Origin: Roseibium polysiphoniae
Lineage (GTDB): Bacteria > Pseudomonadota > Alphaproteobacteria > Rhizobiales > Stappiaceae
NCBI RefSeq assembly: GCF_014842925.1
Contig: NZ_JACYXJ010000005.1
Location: forward strand, 124,001 to 188,000
Length of the DNA stretch: 64,000 bases
Direction of reading: 5' to 3'
In this document: positions 10,199-19,440 of the stretch, piece by piece
Position numbering within the stretch: position 1 is the stretch's first letter
Layout of the letters: each line of letters starts with the position of its first letter
The notes under the pieces: model-generated
Told to the model about the DNA's origin: nothing
The model's database searches: none
Seen by the model: only the letters and a program-made list of their open reading frames with translations
Translations under genes and position numbers: made by a program

Positions 10199-11057
10199 GA
10201 GCCATCGGCCGGCCCAGCGTCATCTGCTCTTCGGCGATGAGCAGCTCATCCGCGCCCTTTTTCACGCTGCGCGCAACCATCTCGAAGGTCGACCCGGCCG
10301 CACGCACGAGCGCCTGTTCATCCTGCATGCCTTCCAGCAGGCGCACCAGAAAGAGCCCGGCCATCAGGTCGCCAGTGCCGTTGGGCGGGTTTGGCACGGT
10401 CGCATGCTCAGCTGCCAGCGCACCACGACGCATGACCAGCAGGTTCGCAATGGAGTTGCGGCGCATGGCCGGAGAAGAGGTCACCAGAACCCGGTCGTTG
10501 CCCAGATCCCGCGCCGCCGAAAGGGCCTGAAGCTCGGTCGTAACGTCGCGGCCCGTCAGCCAGCCCAGCTCGAAGCAATTCGGCGTGACGATATCGGCCA
10601 GCGGCACAAGGTCATCGCGGATCGCTTCCGCTGTGGATTTGGGCACGTAGAGGCCACTGCGATCACCGTCAAAGTGATCACCCATCACCGGATCGCAAAC
10701 ATAGAGCGCGTCCGGCGAAGCCTGTTTCACCGCCTTGATCAGTTTCGCAATCGGAGCGGACTGTTCGGCATTGCCGAGATAGCCCGTCACGATCCCGCCG
10801 ATCTCCTCGAGTTTCGGCGACTTCACGAGATCCTCGACGATCGCGGAAAAATCGGCTGCAGGAGCGGTAATCCGAGTGCCGGCACCTTGTCCGGGGTGCC
10901 AGGGCAGAAGGATCGTCGGAAGAAACCAGACCGGATGGCCCAGTCTTTCGAGCGCAAAAACCAGCCCGCGCCCACTGATCCCGCCGCGCACGACCTGGGA
11001 CGTGATCACGAGAATGGCGGGTTTGGAACTCTCCTGTGAACCAGGCATCGATGTCAT
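10155..11057 (-). CDS. pdxY: Pyridoxal kinase
   Basis: PfkB/ribokinase-family kinase that phosphorylates pyridoxal in the vitamin B6 salvage pathway. The 300-residue protein has SQVVRGGISGRGLVFALERLG at the start, CDPVMGD in the middle and the ATP/anion-hole motif NGTGDLMAGLFL near residue 225. Family members are near 285-295 residues. It lies 15 bp downstream of ispG on the same strand and overlaps the next gene, suggesting an ispG-pdxY-DUF429 transcript. Confidence 0.9.
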   Translation of the reverse strand: MTSMPGSQESSKPAILVITSQVVRGGISGRGLVFALERLGHPVWFLPTILLPWHPGQGAGTRITAPAADFSAIVEDLVKSPKLEEIGGIVTGYLGNAEQSAPIAKLIKAVKQASPDALYVCDPVMGDHFDGDRSGLYVPKSTAEAIRDDLVPLADIVTPNCFELGWLTGRDVTTELQALSAARDLGNDRVLVTSSPAMRRNSIANLLVMRRGALAAEHATVPNPPNGTGDLMAGLFLVRLLEGMQDEQALVRAAGSTFEMVARSVKKGADELLIAEEQMTLGRPMALVSSRRVLEATGRA

Positions 11058-11072
11058 GAAGGACAGCTTTCG

Positions 11073-12338
11073 TCAGGCAATGTCGGCGGAAGAAGGGCTC
11101 ATCGCCCCCTTGCCATAGCGGTTCTCGATGTAATCAAGCACCATTTTTTTGAAGTCGTCAGCGATATCGTCGCCCCGCAGCGTGGTGACTTTCTCACCAT
11201 CGACAAAAACCGGCGCCGATGGCGTCTCGCCGGTGCCCGGCAGGGAAATCCCGATATCCGCGTGCTTGGATTCGCCCGGACCGTTCACGATGCAGCCCAT
11301 GACGGCGACATTGAGATTCTCGACCCCGGGATACTGCTCGCGCCACGCGGGCATCGACACACGGATGTGGTCCTGAATGTCGCTGGCCAATTCCTGGAAG
11401 ACCGTCGACGTCGTCCGCCCGCACCCCGGACAGGCGGCAACGACCGGCACAAACGCCCGGAACCCCATGACCTGCAGAAGCTCCTGGGCAACCTGCACCT
11501 CGCGGGTGCGGTCGCCGCCAGGCTCTGGCGTCAGCGAGACACGGATCGTGTCTCCAATGCCCTGCTGGAGCAAAATTCCCATCGAGGCGGCGGACGAAAC
11601 GATACCCTTGGTCCCCATGCCCGCTTCCGTCAGGCCCAGGTGCAGCGCGTAATCACACCGCTGCGCCAGATCTGCATAGACCGCGATCAGATCCTGCACC
11701 TGGCTCACCTTCGCGGACAGGATGATCTTGTCGCGCGCCATACCCAGGGCCTCGGCCCGTTCACCCGACAAAAGTCCGGATTGGATGATCGCTTCACGCA
11801 TGACCGCAGCAGCGGAAACCGGTTTGTCGCTGGTGGAATTCTCATCCATCAGGCGCGTCAGGAGTTCCTGATCCAGCGACCCCCAGTTGACGCCGATCCG
11901 AACGGCCTTGTCGTACTTCTGGGCGATATCGATGATCTGCGAAAACTGAGTGTCCCGTTTTGCCTTGAAGCCGACGTTGCCCGGATTGATCCGGTATTTG
12001 TCGAGAGCGGCCGCGCAATCGGGATAGTCGGTCAGCAGCTTGTGGCCGATGTAGTGGAAGTCGCCAACCAACGGCACATCAATGCCGATCCGGTCCAGCC
12101 GATCCTTGATACGCGCCACCTGGGCCGCGGCTTCCGGCCGGTCGACCGTGATGCGGACGATCTCCGACCCGGCGCGCGCCAGCGCTGCGACCTGGGCGAC
12201 CGTCGCATCCGCGTCCGCCGTATCCGTGTTGGTCATCGACTGCACGACGATTGGCGCGTCGCCGCCAACCGTGACATTGCCGACCTTCACCGGCACGGAC
12301 CGCCGACGCGGCAACTGCTTTGCGAAATTGTCGATCAT
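11073..12338 (-). CDS. ispG: (E)-4-hydroxy-3-methylbut-2-enyl-diphosphate synthase
   Basis: GcpE, the [4Fe-4S] enzyme that reduces MEcPP to HMBPP in the MEP isoprenoid pathway. It has 421 residues from the ATG at 12338 ([20 protein letters not shown]), which starts the conserved sequence; the frame upstream is not typical. The iron-sulfur ligands are seen as CPGCGRT and CIVNGPGE. The N-terminal TIM barrel carries [16 protein letters not shown]. Followed by pdxY after 15 bp. Confidence 0.97.
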   Translation of the reverse strand: MIDNFAKQLPRRRSVPVKVGNVTVGGDAPIVVQSMTNTDTADADATVAQVAALARAGSEIVRITVDRPEAAAQVARIKDRLDRIGIDVPLVGDFHYIGHKLLTDYPDCAAALDKYRINPGNVGFKAKRDTQFSQIIDIAQKYDKAVRIGVNWGSLDQELLTRLMDENSTSDKPVSAAAVMREAIIQSGLLSGERAEALGMARDKIILSAKVSQVQDLIAVYADLAQRCDYALHLGLTEAGMGTKGIVSSAASMGILLQQGIGDTIRVSLTPEPGGDRTREVQVAQELLQVMGFRAFVPVVAACPGCGRTTSTVFQELASDIQDHIRVSMPAWREQYPGVENLNVAVMGCIVNGPGESKHADIGISLPGTGETPSAPVFVDGEKVTTLRGDDIADDFKKMVLDYIENRYGKGAMSPSSADIA

Positions 12339-12594
12339 GGACCTATGCCGTTTCGCTGCGTTTGGGCTGCATATGTGGCGCAGGTGCGCGCACCACAAGC
12401 TTTCCCCGCCTGATTAGTGCGCCTTGACCAAAAGGGCAATGCCGGAGCGGCCTTCGAAAGACTGCACAGCTGGTCGATGACAAAGGAAACGTCTCCCGTT
12501 AAGGTCGCACTCAATTCTCGCCAATCGCCCGCCCAGCCGTCGCATGACGGGCATTGCCAGCTGCTATTGCCAAACACTTTTCTAAGGGTTGACC

Positions 12595-13383
12595 GTGTTC
12601 AAACGTATTCTCAGAGATTCTTTTTATCTCGTCTTTGGAAACCTCGAGACGGTCTTCCGGGCCTGCGGTGCCTGGTTCGTTCTTCAATTTGTGCCGATCA
12701 TTGCCACCCAGCTCCTGGTTGGCGAGACCCAGGAGACGACCGAAACCACACCGGCGGCAGCACTGATCGCCATCATCTCTTTTGTCTTTGCCCTCGCCTC
12801 TTCCGCCTCCATTTCCGTCGCCTGGCACAGGTTCGGCCTTCTTGGCGAACAACCTGACCTCATCCACTTGAAATTGGGCGCAATCGAAGGCCAGTTCATT
12901 CTCAAGATGATCCTGCTCGCCTTGATTCTCATGGTTTGCACGTTGCCTGTGGTTCTTGTCTTTGCCCTTCTCAGCTCGATGCTCCAGGCGCCGGCGGTGA
13001 TGATCGTCCTCTGGCTCGTGGCCGCAGTTTTTCTGGTGCCGCATTTCATGCGTCTCTATCTCACCCTGCCGGCAGTCGCCGTTGAACGGCCGCTCGGCTT
13101 CAAGGAAGCCTATGAACTCGGCAAGGGGCTTGGCTGGTCCATGTTCGGTGCGGCTTTCACCCTCTCGCTGCCTTTCATCGTCGTCAGTGTCGGCCTGCAG
13201 CTCTTGCTGGGTTTCGTCGGTGGTGGGCTGCCGCTGATCCTGATCCAGTTCAAGGTGCTGATCCTGAACCTGCTGCTGCAGATCATCGTCACGGTCCTCG
13301 GGATCTCCGTGATCACCGCAGCTTACCGAATTGCGATGGAAAGGGCTCACGGAGCAGGAGCAGGCCCCTCCCGCTCTGACTGA
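12595..13383 (+). CDS. Polytopic membrane protein of unknown function (paralogue 1)
   Basis: About 262 residues with six or more hydrophobic segments; not assigned to a named family. The start is put at GTG 12595, because TAAGGG lies 6 bases before it; a TTG at 12589 is also in frame. Near residue 180 it has GKGLGWSMFGAAF, which recurs as TRGLGWSMAFSAL in the next gene, together with a similar charged stretch before it (RPLGFKEAYELG versus DPLTLKESWSAT). The two are therefore tandem relatives, 83 bp apart. Confidence 0.7.
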   Translation: MFKRILRDSFYLVFGNLETVFRACGAWFVLQFVPIIATQLLVGETQETTETTPAAALIAIISFVFALASSASISVAWHRFGLLGEQPDLIHLKLGAIEGQFILKMILLALILMVCTLPVVLVFALLSSMLQAPAVMIVLWLVAAVFLVPHFMRLYLTLPAVAVERPLGFKEAYELGKGLGWSMFGAAFTLSLPFIVVSVGLQLLLGFVGGGLPLILIQFKVLILNLLLQIIVTVLGISVITAAYRIAMERAHGAGAGPSRSD

Positions 13384-13466
13384 CCACACACGCCCTTCAA
13401 AGCTCCGCCGAAATCACTATGTTGGGGCGAGACCGGTGAAGGATCGCGCTGCGGGAGACTGGAAAA

Positions 13467-14354
13467 GTGTTTGTCACGCTGTTGGAGCGATCGTTGTCAC
13501 TAGCCATGGCCCATCAGGGAACCCTGTTCCGAACCGGTTGGGCCTATATCCTCCTTATGGCGGCGCTCAACTTCGCCATTGGCTCGGTGCTGTCGCCCGG
13601 CGCCGGATTTTCAACCGTGTCCTATATGACCGAGCCGGTCGGCGAGCCAAATGAGGGCGGCCTGCGCCTTCTCGCCATCCTTGCCAATATCCTCATCGGC
13701 TTTTCGATCGCGATTGCCTATGTGCGCCGAATTTTGATCGACGCACGGGACTTTCCGCTGACAGTCTCGAAGCGCACATTGTCCATCATCATCAACCAGA
13801 TTGTCCTGTCGCTGATCGGCATTGTCGCGCTGATCCCGCTCGGCATCGTTGCGTCCATCATCGCCATGTTCACCGGCGGCCTGGGTTTCCTGCTTTTCCT
13901 GGCGGCGCCCTTTATCTCGCTCATGGTGGTCCAGAAGCTTTCGGTTGTTCTGCCCGCGGCTGCCGTCGATGATCCCTTGACCTTGAAGGAGAGCTGGAGC
14001 GCCACGCGCGGACTTGGATGGTCCATGGCATTCTCGGCCCTGATCATGAGCCTCCTGGCGGGCTGCCTGATCGGCCTCTGGTACCTTGCCTTGACGGCCG
14101 CGGGCGCATTGACCGCAGGCGAGCCGATCCTCGAACAGATCCGCTCTGCCGTCTTCCCCATGGGCTCCATGCTGCTGACGGTCTGGATCTTCGCCAGTCT
14201 CCACGCGACCTTTTACGGTCTGATCCGCGAACGGTTCGCCGCGCGCCTCGGCTTGACCCGCCAGGTCTACGAACAGGCAGACACCAGCCGTCAGTCCGCC
14301 AGGGAGAAGGCAGAAAAGGCGCTTGCCTCAGTCAACCGGATCAACCGGCGTTGA
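13467..14354 (+). CDS. Polytopic membrane protein of unknown function (paralogue 2)
   Basis: A 295-residue protein with about six hydrophobic segments and a charged C-terminal tail rich in Arg/Lys/Glu (QADTSRQSAREKAEKAL). Start GTG 13467 has GGGAG about 9 bases upstream. It shares the RGLGWSM region with the preceding gene and is probably co-transcribed with it. No catalytic motif is seen; function unknown. Confidence 0.7.
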   Translation: MFVTLLERSLSLAMAHQGTLFRTGWAYILLMAALNFAIGSVLSPGAGFSTVSYMTEPVGEPNEGGLRLLAILANILIGFSIAIAYVRRILIDARDFPLTVSKRTLSIIINQIVLSLIGIVALIPLGIVASIIAMFTGGLGFLLFLAAPFISLMVVQKLSVVLPAAAVDDPLTLKESWSATRGLGWSMAFSALIMSLLAGCLIGLWYLALTAAGALTAGEPILEQIRSAVFPMGSMLLTVWIFASLHATFYGLIRERFAARLGLTRQVYEQADTSRQSAREKAEKALASVNRINRR

Positions 14355-14464
14355 GGTCTTGCCTCACGAAAGCATCAATTTTCCATCGCCGGGCGAAAGC
14401 CCTGTTGCAGTGCAGTGAAACATCGTAAAAAGTCAGCCAAAGTTCATTTCTGGGAGCCAATCGA

Positions 14465-15247
14465 ATGCTTGCGAACAAAACAGCTGTTGTCACCGGATCC
14501 ACATCCGGAATTGGACTGGCCTGCGCCCGCGCCTTCGCCGAAGAGGGCGCCAATGTCGTGATCAACGGCCTCGGCGATGCAGATGAGATTGAAGCGACCC
14601 GCGCCGCCATCGAAAACGACTTTGGCGTTCGCTGCATCTATTCAGCCGCCAACATGCTCAAGCCCGACGAAATTGCGACCATGATCCAGAACGCCGAGAA
14701 CGAACTCGGCTCGGTTGACATCCTGGTCAACAACGCCGGCATCCAGCATGTTTCACCGGTCGATGAGTTTCCCATCGACAAGTGGGACGCGATCATTGCA
14801 ATCAACCTGACCTCTGCATTCCACTCCACGCGCGCGGCGCTCCCCGGCATGAAAAAGCGTGGCTGGGGCCGGATCATCAACACCGCGTCCGCTCACGCCC
14901 TTGTCGCCTCGCCCTACAAGGCCGCATATGTCGCCGCCAAGCACGGCATTGCGGGTCTCACCAAGACCGTCGCGCTCGAAGTCGCGGAACAGGGCATCAC
15001 GGTCAACGCGATCTGTCCGGCCTATGTCTGGACTCCCCTCGTGGAGAAACAGATCCCCGACACGGCCAAGGCACGCGGCATCACCGAAGAAGAGGTCAAG
15101 CGGGACGTTCTCCTGAAGGCCCAGCCGACCAAGAAATTCGTGACAGTTGAGCAGGTCGCTGGCTTTGCGGTCTTCCTGTGCACCGACACAGCGTCTTCCA
15201 TCACAGGATCTATCCTGCCAATCGACGCGGGCTGGACTGCGCAGTAG
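14465..15247 (+). CDS. bdhA: D-3-hydroxybutyrate dehydrogenase
   Basis: Short-chain dehydrogenase of 260 residues that oxidises 3-hydroxybutyrate to acetoacetate with NAD, in breakdown of poly-3-hydroxybutyrate. TGSTSGIG (residues 10-17) binds the cofactor, NNAGIQHVSP is typical of this subfamily, and YVAAK is the catalytic Tyr-Lys pair. The C-terminal TGSILPIDAGWTAQ also matches BDH. A patatin follows 36 bp downstream, suggesting a lipid/polyester mobilisation pair. Confidence 0.93.
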   Translation: MLANKTAVVTGSTSGIGLACARAFAEEGANVVINGLGDADEIEATRAAIENDFGVRCIYSAANMLKPDEIATMIQNAENELGSVDILVNNAGIQHVSPVDEFPIDKWDAIIAINLTSAFHSTRAALPGMKKRGWGRIINTASAHALVASPYKAAYVAAKHGIAGLTKTVALEVAEQGITVNAICPAYVWTPLVEKQIPDTAKARGITEEEVKRDVLLKAQPTKKFVTVEQVAGFAVFLCTDTASSITGSILPIDAGWTAQ

Positions 15248-15283
15248 CGCGATCCACAAAGCCTGACAGCACAAGGAAACACC

Positions 15284-16303
15284 ATGGCATCGCCAGCTCC
15301 CAAGCGGATCAATCTCGCCCTGCAGGGCGGCGGTGCTCACGGTGCCTTCACCTGGGGCGTTCTTGACTGGCTGCTGGAGGACAACCGCTTCCACATTGAC
15401 GGACTGACCGGAACGTCGGCCGGCGCAATGAATGCGGTGGTCCTGGCCAGCGGATTTCAGGAAAACGGCGCAGAGGGCGCCCGCGAGAAACTGGATCAAT
15501 TCTGGTGGGAGGTCAGCCAGCAAGCCTTCCTGAGCCCGATCAAGCGCTCGCCCATCGATGTTGCCATGGGTCAATGGAGCCTCGACTTTTCGCCGAGCTA
15601 TCTCGCCTTTGACCTCATGTCGCGCTTTTCCTCGCCCTATGAGTTCAACCCGCTCAACATCAATCCGCTGCGCGATGTGGTCGACCGGGTCGTCGACTTT
15701 GACAGGGTCCATCAATGCCAGGGGCTCAGGCTCTTCGTGGCGGCGACCAATGTCTATTCCGGCAAGATCCGCGTCTTCAGCGAGCGCGATGTCAATCTGG
15801 ACGCTGTGATGGCTTCTGCCTGTCTCCCCCATCTGTTCCAAGCGGTGGAGATCGATGGAGAGCCTTACTGGGACGGCGGCTACATGGGCAATCCGCCGCT
15901 CTATCCCCTGTTCTACAACACAGGCACCCCCGACATCGTCCTCATTCAGATCAATCCGGTCGAGCGGCGGGAGACGCCGAAAACCGCCCGCGAAATTCTC
16001 AACCGCGTCAACGAGATCACCTTCAACTCGACCCTGCTCCGCGAGCTTCGTGCGGTCGATTTCGTCAGCCGTCTGATCGAGGATGAAAAGCTCTCGGCCG
16101 AGCAATACATGAAGGTTCATGTCCATCGGATCACGGCCGACGAGCTCAAGCCCTTGCAGGCATCGTCGAAGGTCAATGCCGAATGGGCGTTCCTGACGGA
16201 ACTGAAGAGCATCGGCCGCAACGCGGCTGAGAGCTGGGTCGACCAGAATTTCGATGCGGTCGGAAGTCACTCGACGGTCAATCTCCGCCAGGAATTCATT
16301 TAA
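15284..16303 (+). CDS. Patatin-like phospholipase
   Basis: A 339-residue serine hydrolase of the patatin family. It carries the oxyanion-hole GGGAHGAF at the start, the nucleophile elbow GTSAGAM near residue 46, and the Asp of the dyad in DGGYMGNPPLYPL. No signal peptide is seen, so it is probably cytoplasmic. It follows bdhA closely and is probably co-transcribed with it. This pairing is seen in other rhizobia and suggests action on PHB granules or lipids, but the substrate is not shown by the sequence. Confidence 0.88.
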   Translation: MASPAPKRINLALQGGGAHGAFTWGVLDWLLEDNRFHIDGLTGTSAGAMNAVVLASGFQENGAEGAREKLDQFWWEVSQQAFLSPIKRSPIDVAMGQWSLDFSPSYLAFDLMSRFSSPYEFNPLNINPLRDVVDRVVDFDRVHQCQGLRLFVAATNVYSGKIRVFSERDVNLDAVMASACLPHLFQAVEIDGEPYWDGGYMGNPPLYPLFYNTGTPDIVLIQINPVERRETPKTAREILNRVNEITFNSTLLRELRAVDFVSRLIEDEKLSAEQYMKVHVHRITADELKPLQASSKVNAEWAFLTELKSIGRNAAESWVDQNFDAVGSHSTVNLRQEFI

Positions 16304-16595
16304 CGTCTCTCAACTGATGTTAACCGCCATTAAGCCGCCCCTCGCAAGCCGCCTCGCATTCTGCGAAGCAGGGGTGGTTATCAAAACCTGAAGACAATCA
16401 ACATCCTGTCATTCCAGGGCAGCGCGGCACAAGATCATGACGAAATCGGCCCGCAATCAAGTTGGCAAGCCTCTTGCAATAGCAATGGCATGCTGATTGT
16501 CAGGTTGTGCGTCGTCAGCAAAGTGGATGGAAGGAACGGGCACCTGCGACCCCGCCCGTTTCTTCCCTCCAACCTTTCCCCAAACGTCCAAAGCC
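16304..16595. other. Intergenic region between the patatin and L,D-transpeptidase genes
   Basis: About 290 bp between convergent genes. It contains small imperfect GC-rich inverted repeats near 16335-16378 (CCCCT...AGGGG) but no clean terminator, RNA or gene that I can support. Confidence 0.4.
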
Positions 16596-17030
16596 CTAGC
16601 GGGTAATCACGATTTTCGCATTCTTCTTGCCGTTTTTGGCGATGAGCGAGAAAAGCCGCTTCGCGTTGTCCGGATGCAACCGCACACACCCGTGCGATGC
16701 CGGGCTTCCCAGCTTCTTGATCGCTGTTGTGCCGTGAATGGCGTAGCCATGATAGAAAAAGACCGAATGGGGCATCGGCGAATTGTGATATTTTTTCGAG
16801 AAGTAACGTTCGTGCATTCGCCCCGGCTTGAAGGTTCCGATCGGCGTGCGATAGCCGCTGCGGGCCGTCGACACCGGCCACGAATGGCGCGGAAAGCCGT
16901 TGATGTAGACCCTCATCCGCTGGTCAGAAAGATCAATCTTGGCAACGACAGAGCCCGCATGAGCGGATGAAAACGACGAAACCGGCAAGATGGCGAGACT
17001 GCCAAGAAGCAGAATAAAGATAAAACGCAT
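16596..17030 (-). CDS. Small exported L,D-transpeptidase (YkuD)
   Basis: A 144-residue protein with a signal peptide (MRFIFILLLGSLAILPVSSFSS, cleaved near AHA) and a single YkuD domain. The active-site signature is present as AIHGTTAIKKLG followed by SHGCVRL, with catalytic His and Cys. It forms 3-3 cross-links or attaches proteins to peptidoglycan in the periplasm. Small single-domain members of this type are common in rhizobia. It is transcribed divergently from the pentapeptide-repeat gene. Confidence 0.9.
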   Translation of the reverse strand: MRFIFILLLGSLAILPVSSFSSAHAGSVVAKIDLSDQRMRVYINGFPRHSWPVSTARSGYRTPIGTFKPGRMHERYFSKKYHNSPMPHSVFFYHGYAIHGTTAIKKLGSPASHGCVRLHPDNAKRLFSLIAKNGKKNAKIVITR

Positions 17031-17086
17031 ACTAAATCCCCCACTTATGCGAAGAGCCTAGCATGACACCTGACGCAAGACTATCT

Positions 17087-17100
17087 GACAGACATCTGTC
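17087..17100. promoter_or_regulatory. Palindrome GACAGA-CA-TCTGTC, possible operator
   Basis: Perfect 6-base arms with a 2-base centre in the divergent gap between the small L,D-transpeptidase (17030) and the pentapeptide-repeat gene (17200). It could be a binding site of a dimeric regulator; nothing identifies which. Confidence 0.3.
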
Positions 17101-17199
17101 GCAAGGTTAGGGTAAATTTGGATTTTTGACATAAAAGCTCTTTATGCCATGGCAGGCAGCACCCAGATAAAGATTACGGAAACCCGCGAGGAGCGAACC

Positions 17200-18030
17200 A
17201 TGATGCAGTCAAACGCCAGCATACGAGCCTTGGCATCGGCTTTGGGCCTTTGGCTTCCGCTTGCGACTCTCCTGGCTGTGACGCCCGCCGCCGCACAAAG
17301 TCTTGACGACATCATCGCGCAAAATGGATGTCCGGACTGTGATCTGCGCCTGCGCGAATTGCGGGGCCTGGAGATCACGGGCGGCAATTTCGACGAGACC
17401 ATTCTGCGGGAAGCCGACATGAAGGAAGTCGTCATCATCGAAAGCAGCTTCCGCGAGGCCGATTTCCGGCGCGCTGAAGTGGAACGGGCCAAGCTCCACT
17501 ATGGCGATTTCACCGAGGCCTCCATGCGCTCCGTCGATCTCGAAAAGGCAACGCTCATCGGCGCCAAGTTTTTCAAGGCCGACCTGCGCGACGCCGACCT
17601 CAATGAAGCCTCGCTGTCCGGCGCCGATTTCACCCAGGTCGACATGCGCAACGCCAGCATGATCCGCTGCGACGCCTCGAACGCGATTTTTCACGGCGCC
17701 AAGATGGACCAGGTCGACCTGGAGCGGACCAATCTGACCGGTGCTGATTTTTCCGATGCCCGCCTCAAGTATTCGGATCTGGATCGGGTCTTTGCACGGG
17801 GAGCAAACTTCAAGGACGCGGATCTGACCGGCGTCCGGCTCTCGAGTGCCGATCTCACCGACGCAGACCTGACGGGTGCCGACCTGAGCGGCGCACTTCT
17901 GCGGCGCACCCGTTTGGCCGGCGCAAATCTGTCGGGTGTCTCCGGACTGACGCAAGAGCGCATCATCGGCGCTTGCGGCGACGACAAGACGGTCCTTCCC
18001 TACGGCATCACCCTCGAGCCCTGCACCTGA
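17200..18030 (+). CDS. Exported pentapeptide-repeat protein
   Basis: A 276-residue protein with a signal peptide (hydrophobic run to TPAAAQS) followed by a small part with two Cys (NGCPDCDLR) and then pentapeptide repeats of the A(D/N)LxX type over most of the chain, forming a right-handed beta-helix. Start ATG 17200 has GAGGAG 6 bases upstream; an ATG at 17149 would add sequence before the signal peptide. Most pentapeptide proteins are cytoplasmic, so export is worth noting. Function unknown. Confidence 0.88.
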   Translation: MMQSNASIRALASALGLWLPLATLLAVTPAAAQSLDDIIAQNGCPDCDLRLRELRGLEITGGNFDETILREADMKEVVIIESSFREADFRRAEVERAKLHYGDFTEASMRSVDLEKATLIGAKFFKADLRDADLNEASLSGADFTQVDMRNASMIRCDASNAIFHGAKMDQVDLERTNLTGADFSDARLKYSDLDRVFARGANFKDADLTGVRLSSADLTDADLTGADLSGALLRRTRLAGANLSGVSGLTQERIIGACGDDKTVLPYGITLEPCT

Positions 18031-18033
18031 TAC

Positions 18034-18063
18034 AAAAAAGGCGCGTCCCCTGGACGCGCCTTT
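18034..18063. terminator. Bidirectional terminator
   Basis: GGCGCGTCC / GGACGCGCC stem (18040-18048 with 18052-18060) with a 3-base loop, an A-run on the left and TTT on the right. It separates the convergent pentapeptide-repeat and MipA-like genes. Confidence 0.85.
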
Positions 18064-18099
18064 GATCTTTCAAATCAGCAAAGAAGCTGCCAAACGATC

Positions 18100-18903
18100 C
18101 TACTTGAAGAGATCGAAAGAGAACTTGTAGCTGACGCCCATGCCGATCCGGAACTGATCCTTGGAGCCCTGATCCGTGATCGGGCTATCGGCCGCATCAC
18201 CGATCAGACGGTCATAGCCAGCCTGCAGGTGCAAACGGGTGGTGTCGTTCCAATCGTAACTGCCGCGCGCGGAGATGCCGACTGACTTGAAGCCGGCGCT
18301 GGCGTTATAGGCCGAAAGCTTGCCTCCGCTTGCCGTTGCTTCTGACGACGTCACGCCGAAGTAGGTGTCCATATATTCGCCGGATGCGAAGGACGCGCGT
18401 GGTCCGATGCTGAACTCAAACCGGTCTGTCGGATAGATGATACCATCCAGACCGAGCTGTCCGACCTGTCCGGTGTGTCCGTTGATGCCCTGGCGCAGCT
18501 CACCGAAGACCCGAAAATGCTCTGTCCGATAGCCACCGCCGAGGCCGAGCTCAAGCGCCCAGTCAACATCCTTGGTGCCCGCAAGATCCTTGGCATCATC
18601 AGAACTACGTTCGCCGACGAAGCCGAAGGACGGGAAGAAGAAGATACCGGACTTGCGCCGACCATCGACCACCTGTCCAAGGCCCGGGACATAGAACCGG
18701 CCAACCGAAATAATCGGGAAAGGCGCGACCAGATAGGATTCAGAGGAAGAAAACCGCGGCTTGACCATCGCGCCGATACCGAGGTCGATCTCGAACTGCC
18801 GCTGACGCTCTGGTGCACCTGTCGAAAGGTCCTGAGCCGAAACACTGCCTGCAGCGACGCTCGCGCAAAGCAGCAGTCCGAAGCGCTTAAGTACTGATGT
18901 CAT
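18100..18903 (-). CDS. MipA/OmpV family outer membrane protein
   Basis: A 267-residue beta-barrel protein of the MipA/OmpV family (scaffolding for peptidoglycan enzymes or outer-membrane channel). It has a signal peptide (LLLCASVAAGSVSAQ), alternating hydrophobic beta-strands, and a C-terminal strand ending in Phe-Lys after KFSFDLF. The ATG at 18903 is chosen because it starts the signal peptide; the frame is open further upstream with other ATGs (19002, 18945). The cargo or partner is not known. Confidence 0.82.
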   Translation of the reverse strand: MTSVLKRFGLLLCASVAAGSVSAQDLSTGAPERQRQFEIDLGIGAMVKPRFSSSESYLVAPFPIISVGRFYVPGLGQVVDGRRKSGIFFFPSFGFVGERSSDDAKDLAGTKDVDWALELGLGGGYRTEHFRVFGELRQGINGHTGQVGQLGLDGIIYPTDRFEFSIGPRASFASGEYMDTYFGVTSSEATASGGKLSAYNASAGFKSVGISARGSYDWNDTTRLHLQAGYDRLIGDAADSPITDQGSKDQFRIGMGVSYKFSFDLFK

Positions 18904-19147
18904 CAAGGGACTCACATTCAGATGGTTCGAATTTGAGGTCACCATATCACGCCAACTGTAAAAAAAGCCTCGCCTCACGATCTTTCTATCGCTCTGTGTC
19001 ATTTCCGCATCTCACGGACAAGCCCATACAAAAACTGGCAAATTCACCAAGTTCGGGGCTTGAGACAAGCTTCGCCTTGCAGTTGGCGGGCGGGAAAGCT
19101 ACATGAATTGCCTAACACGATCTCTGACAGGCTACGGGCGGTTCCTG

Positions 19148-19438
19148 ATGCAAGCTATTCTCGACGTTGTTCTCCTGGTGTTGAACCTCTACACCTACGT
19201 GATCATCGCCAGCGCGATCTTCTCCTGGCTTTACGCCTTCAACATCGTGAACTCGAGCAACCAGGTCATCGCGACCATTGGTCAGACCCTCTATAATCTG
19301 ACCGAGCCGGCCTTGCGTCCGATCCGGCGTGTGATGCCGAACCTGGGTGGTGTCGATCTTTCGCCGATCGCCCTGCTGCTTGGAATCTTTCTGATCCAGA
19401 ACATCATCGTCCGCTACATCTATCCCAACGTCTTTTAA
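19148..19438 (+). CDS. YggT family membrane protein
   Basis: A small protein with two YggT-type hydrophobic hairpins; family members are linked to osmotic tolerance and cell division, with no fixed biochemistry. [27 protein letters not shown] is the typical N-terminus, so ATG 19148 (96 residues) is preferred to the ATG at 19103. The motif [12 protein letters not shown] is conserved in the family. It is followed after 2 bp by the DUF167 gene, as in many proteobacteria. Confidence 0.87.
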   Translation: MQAILDVVLLVLNLYTYVIIASAIFSWLYAFNIVNSSNQVIATIGQTLYNLTEPALRPIRRVMPNLGGVDLSPIALLLGIFLIQNIIVRYIYPNVF

Positions 19439-19440
19439 GC

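Noticed and set aside
14753..16270. 505-codon open frame opposite bdhA and the patatin
   Set aside because: It spans two well-supported genes on the other strand and has no family features.
16335..16378. GC-rich partial inverted repeat suggesting a small RNA
   Set aside because: The pairing is interrupted and no promoter or terminator flanks it.
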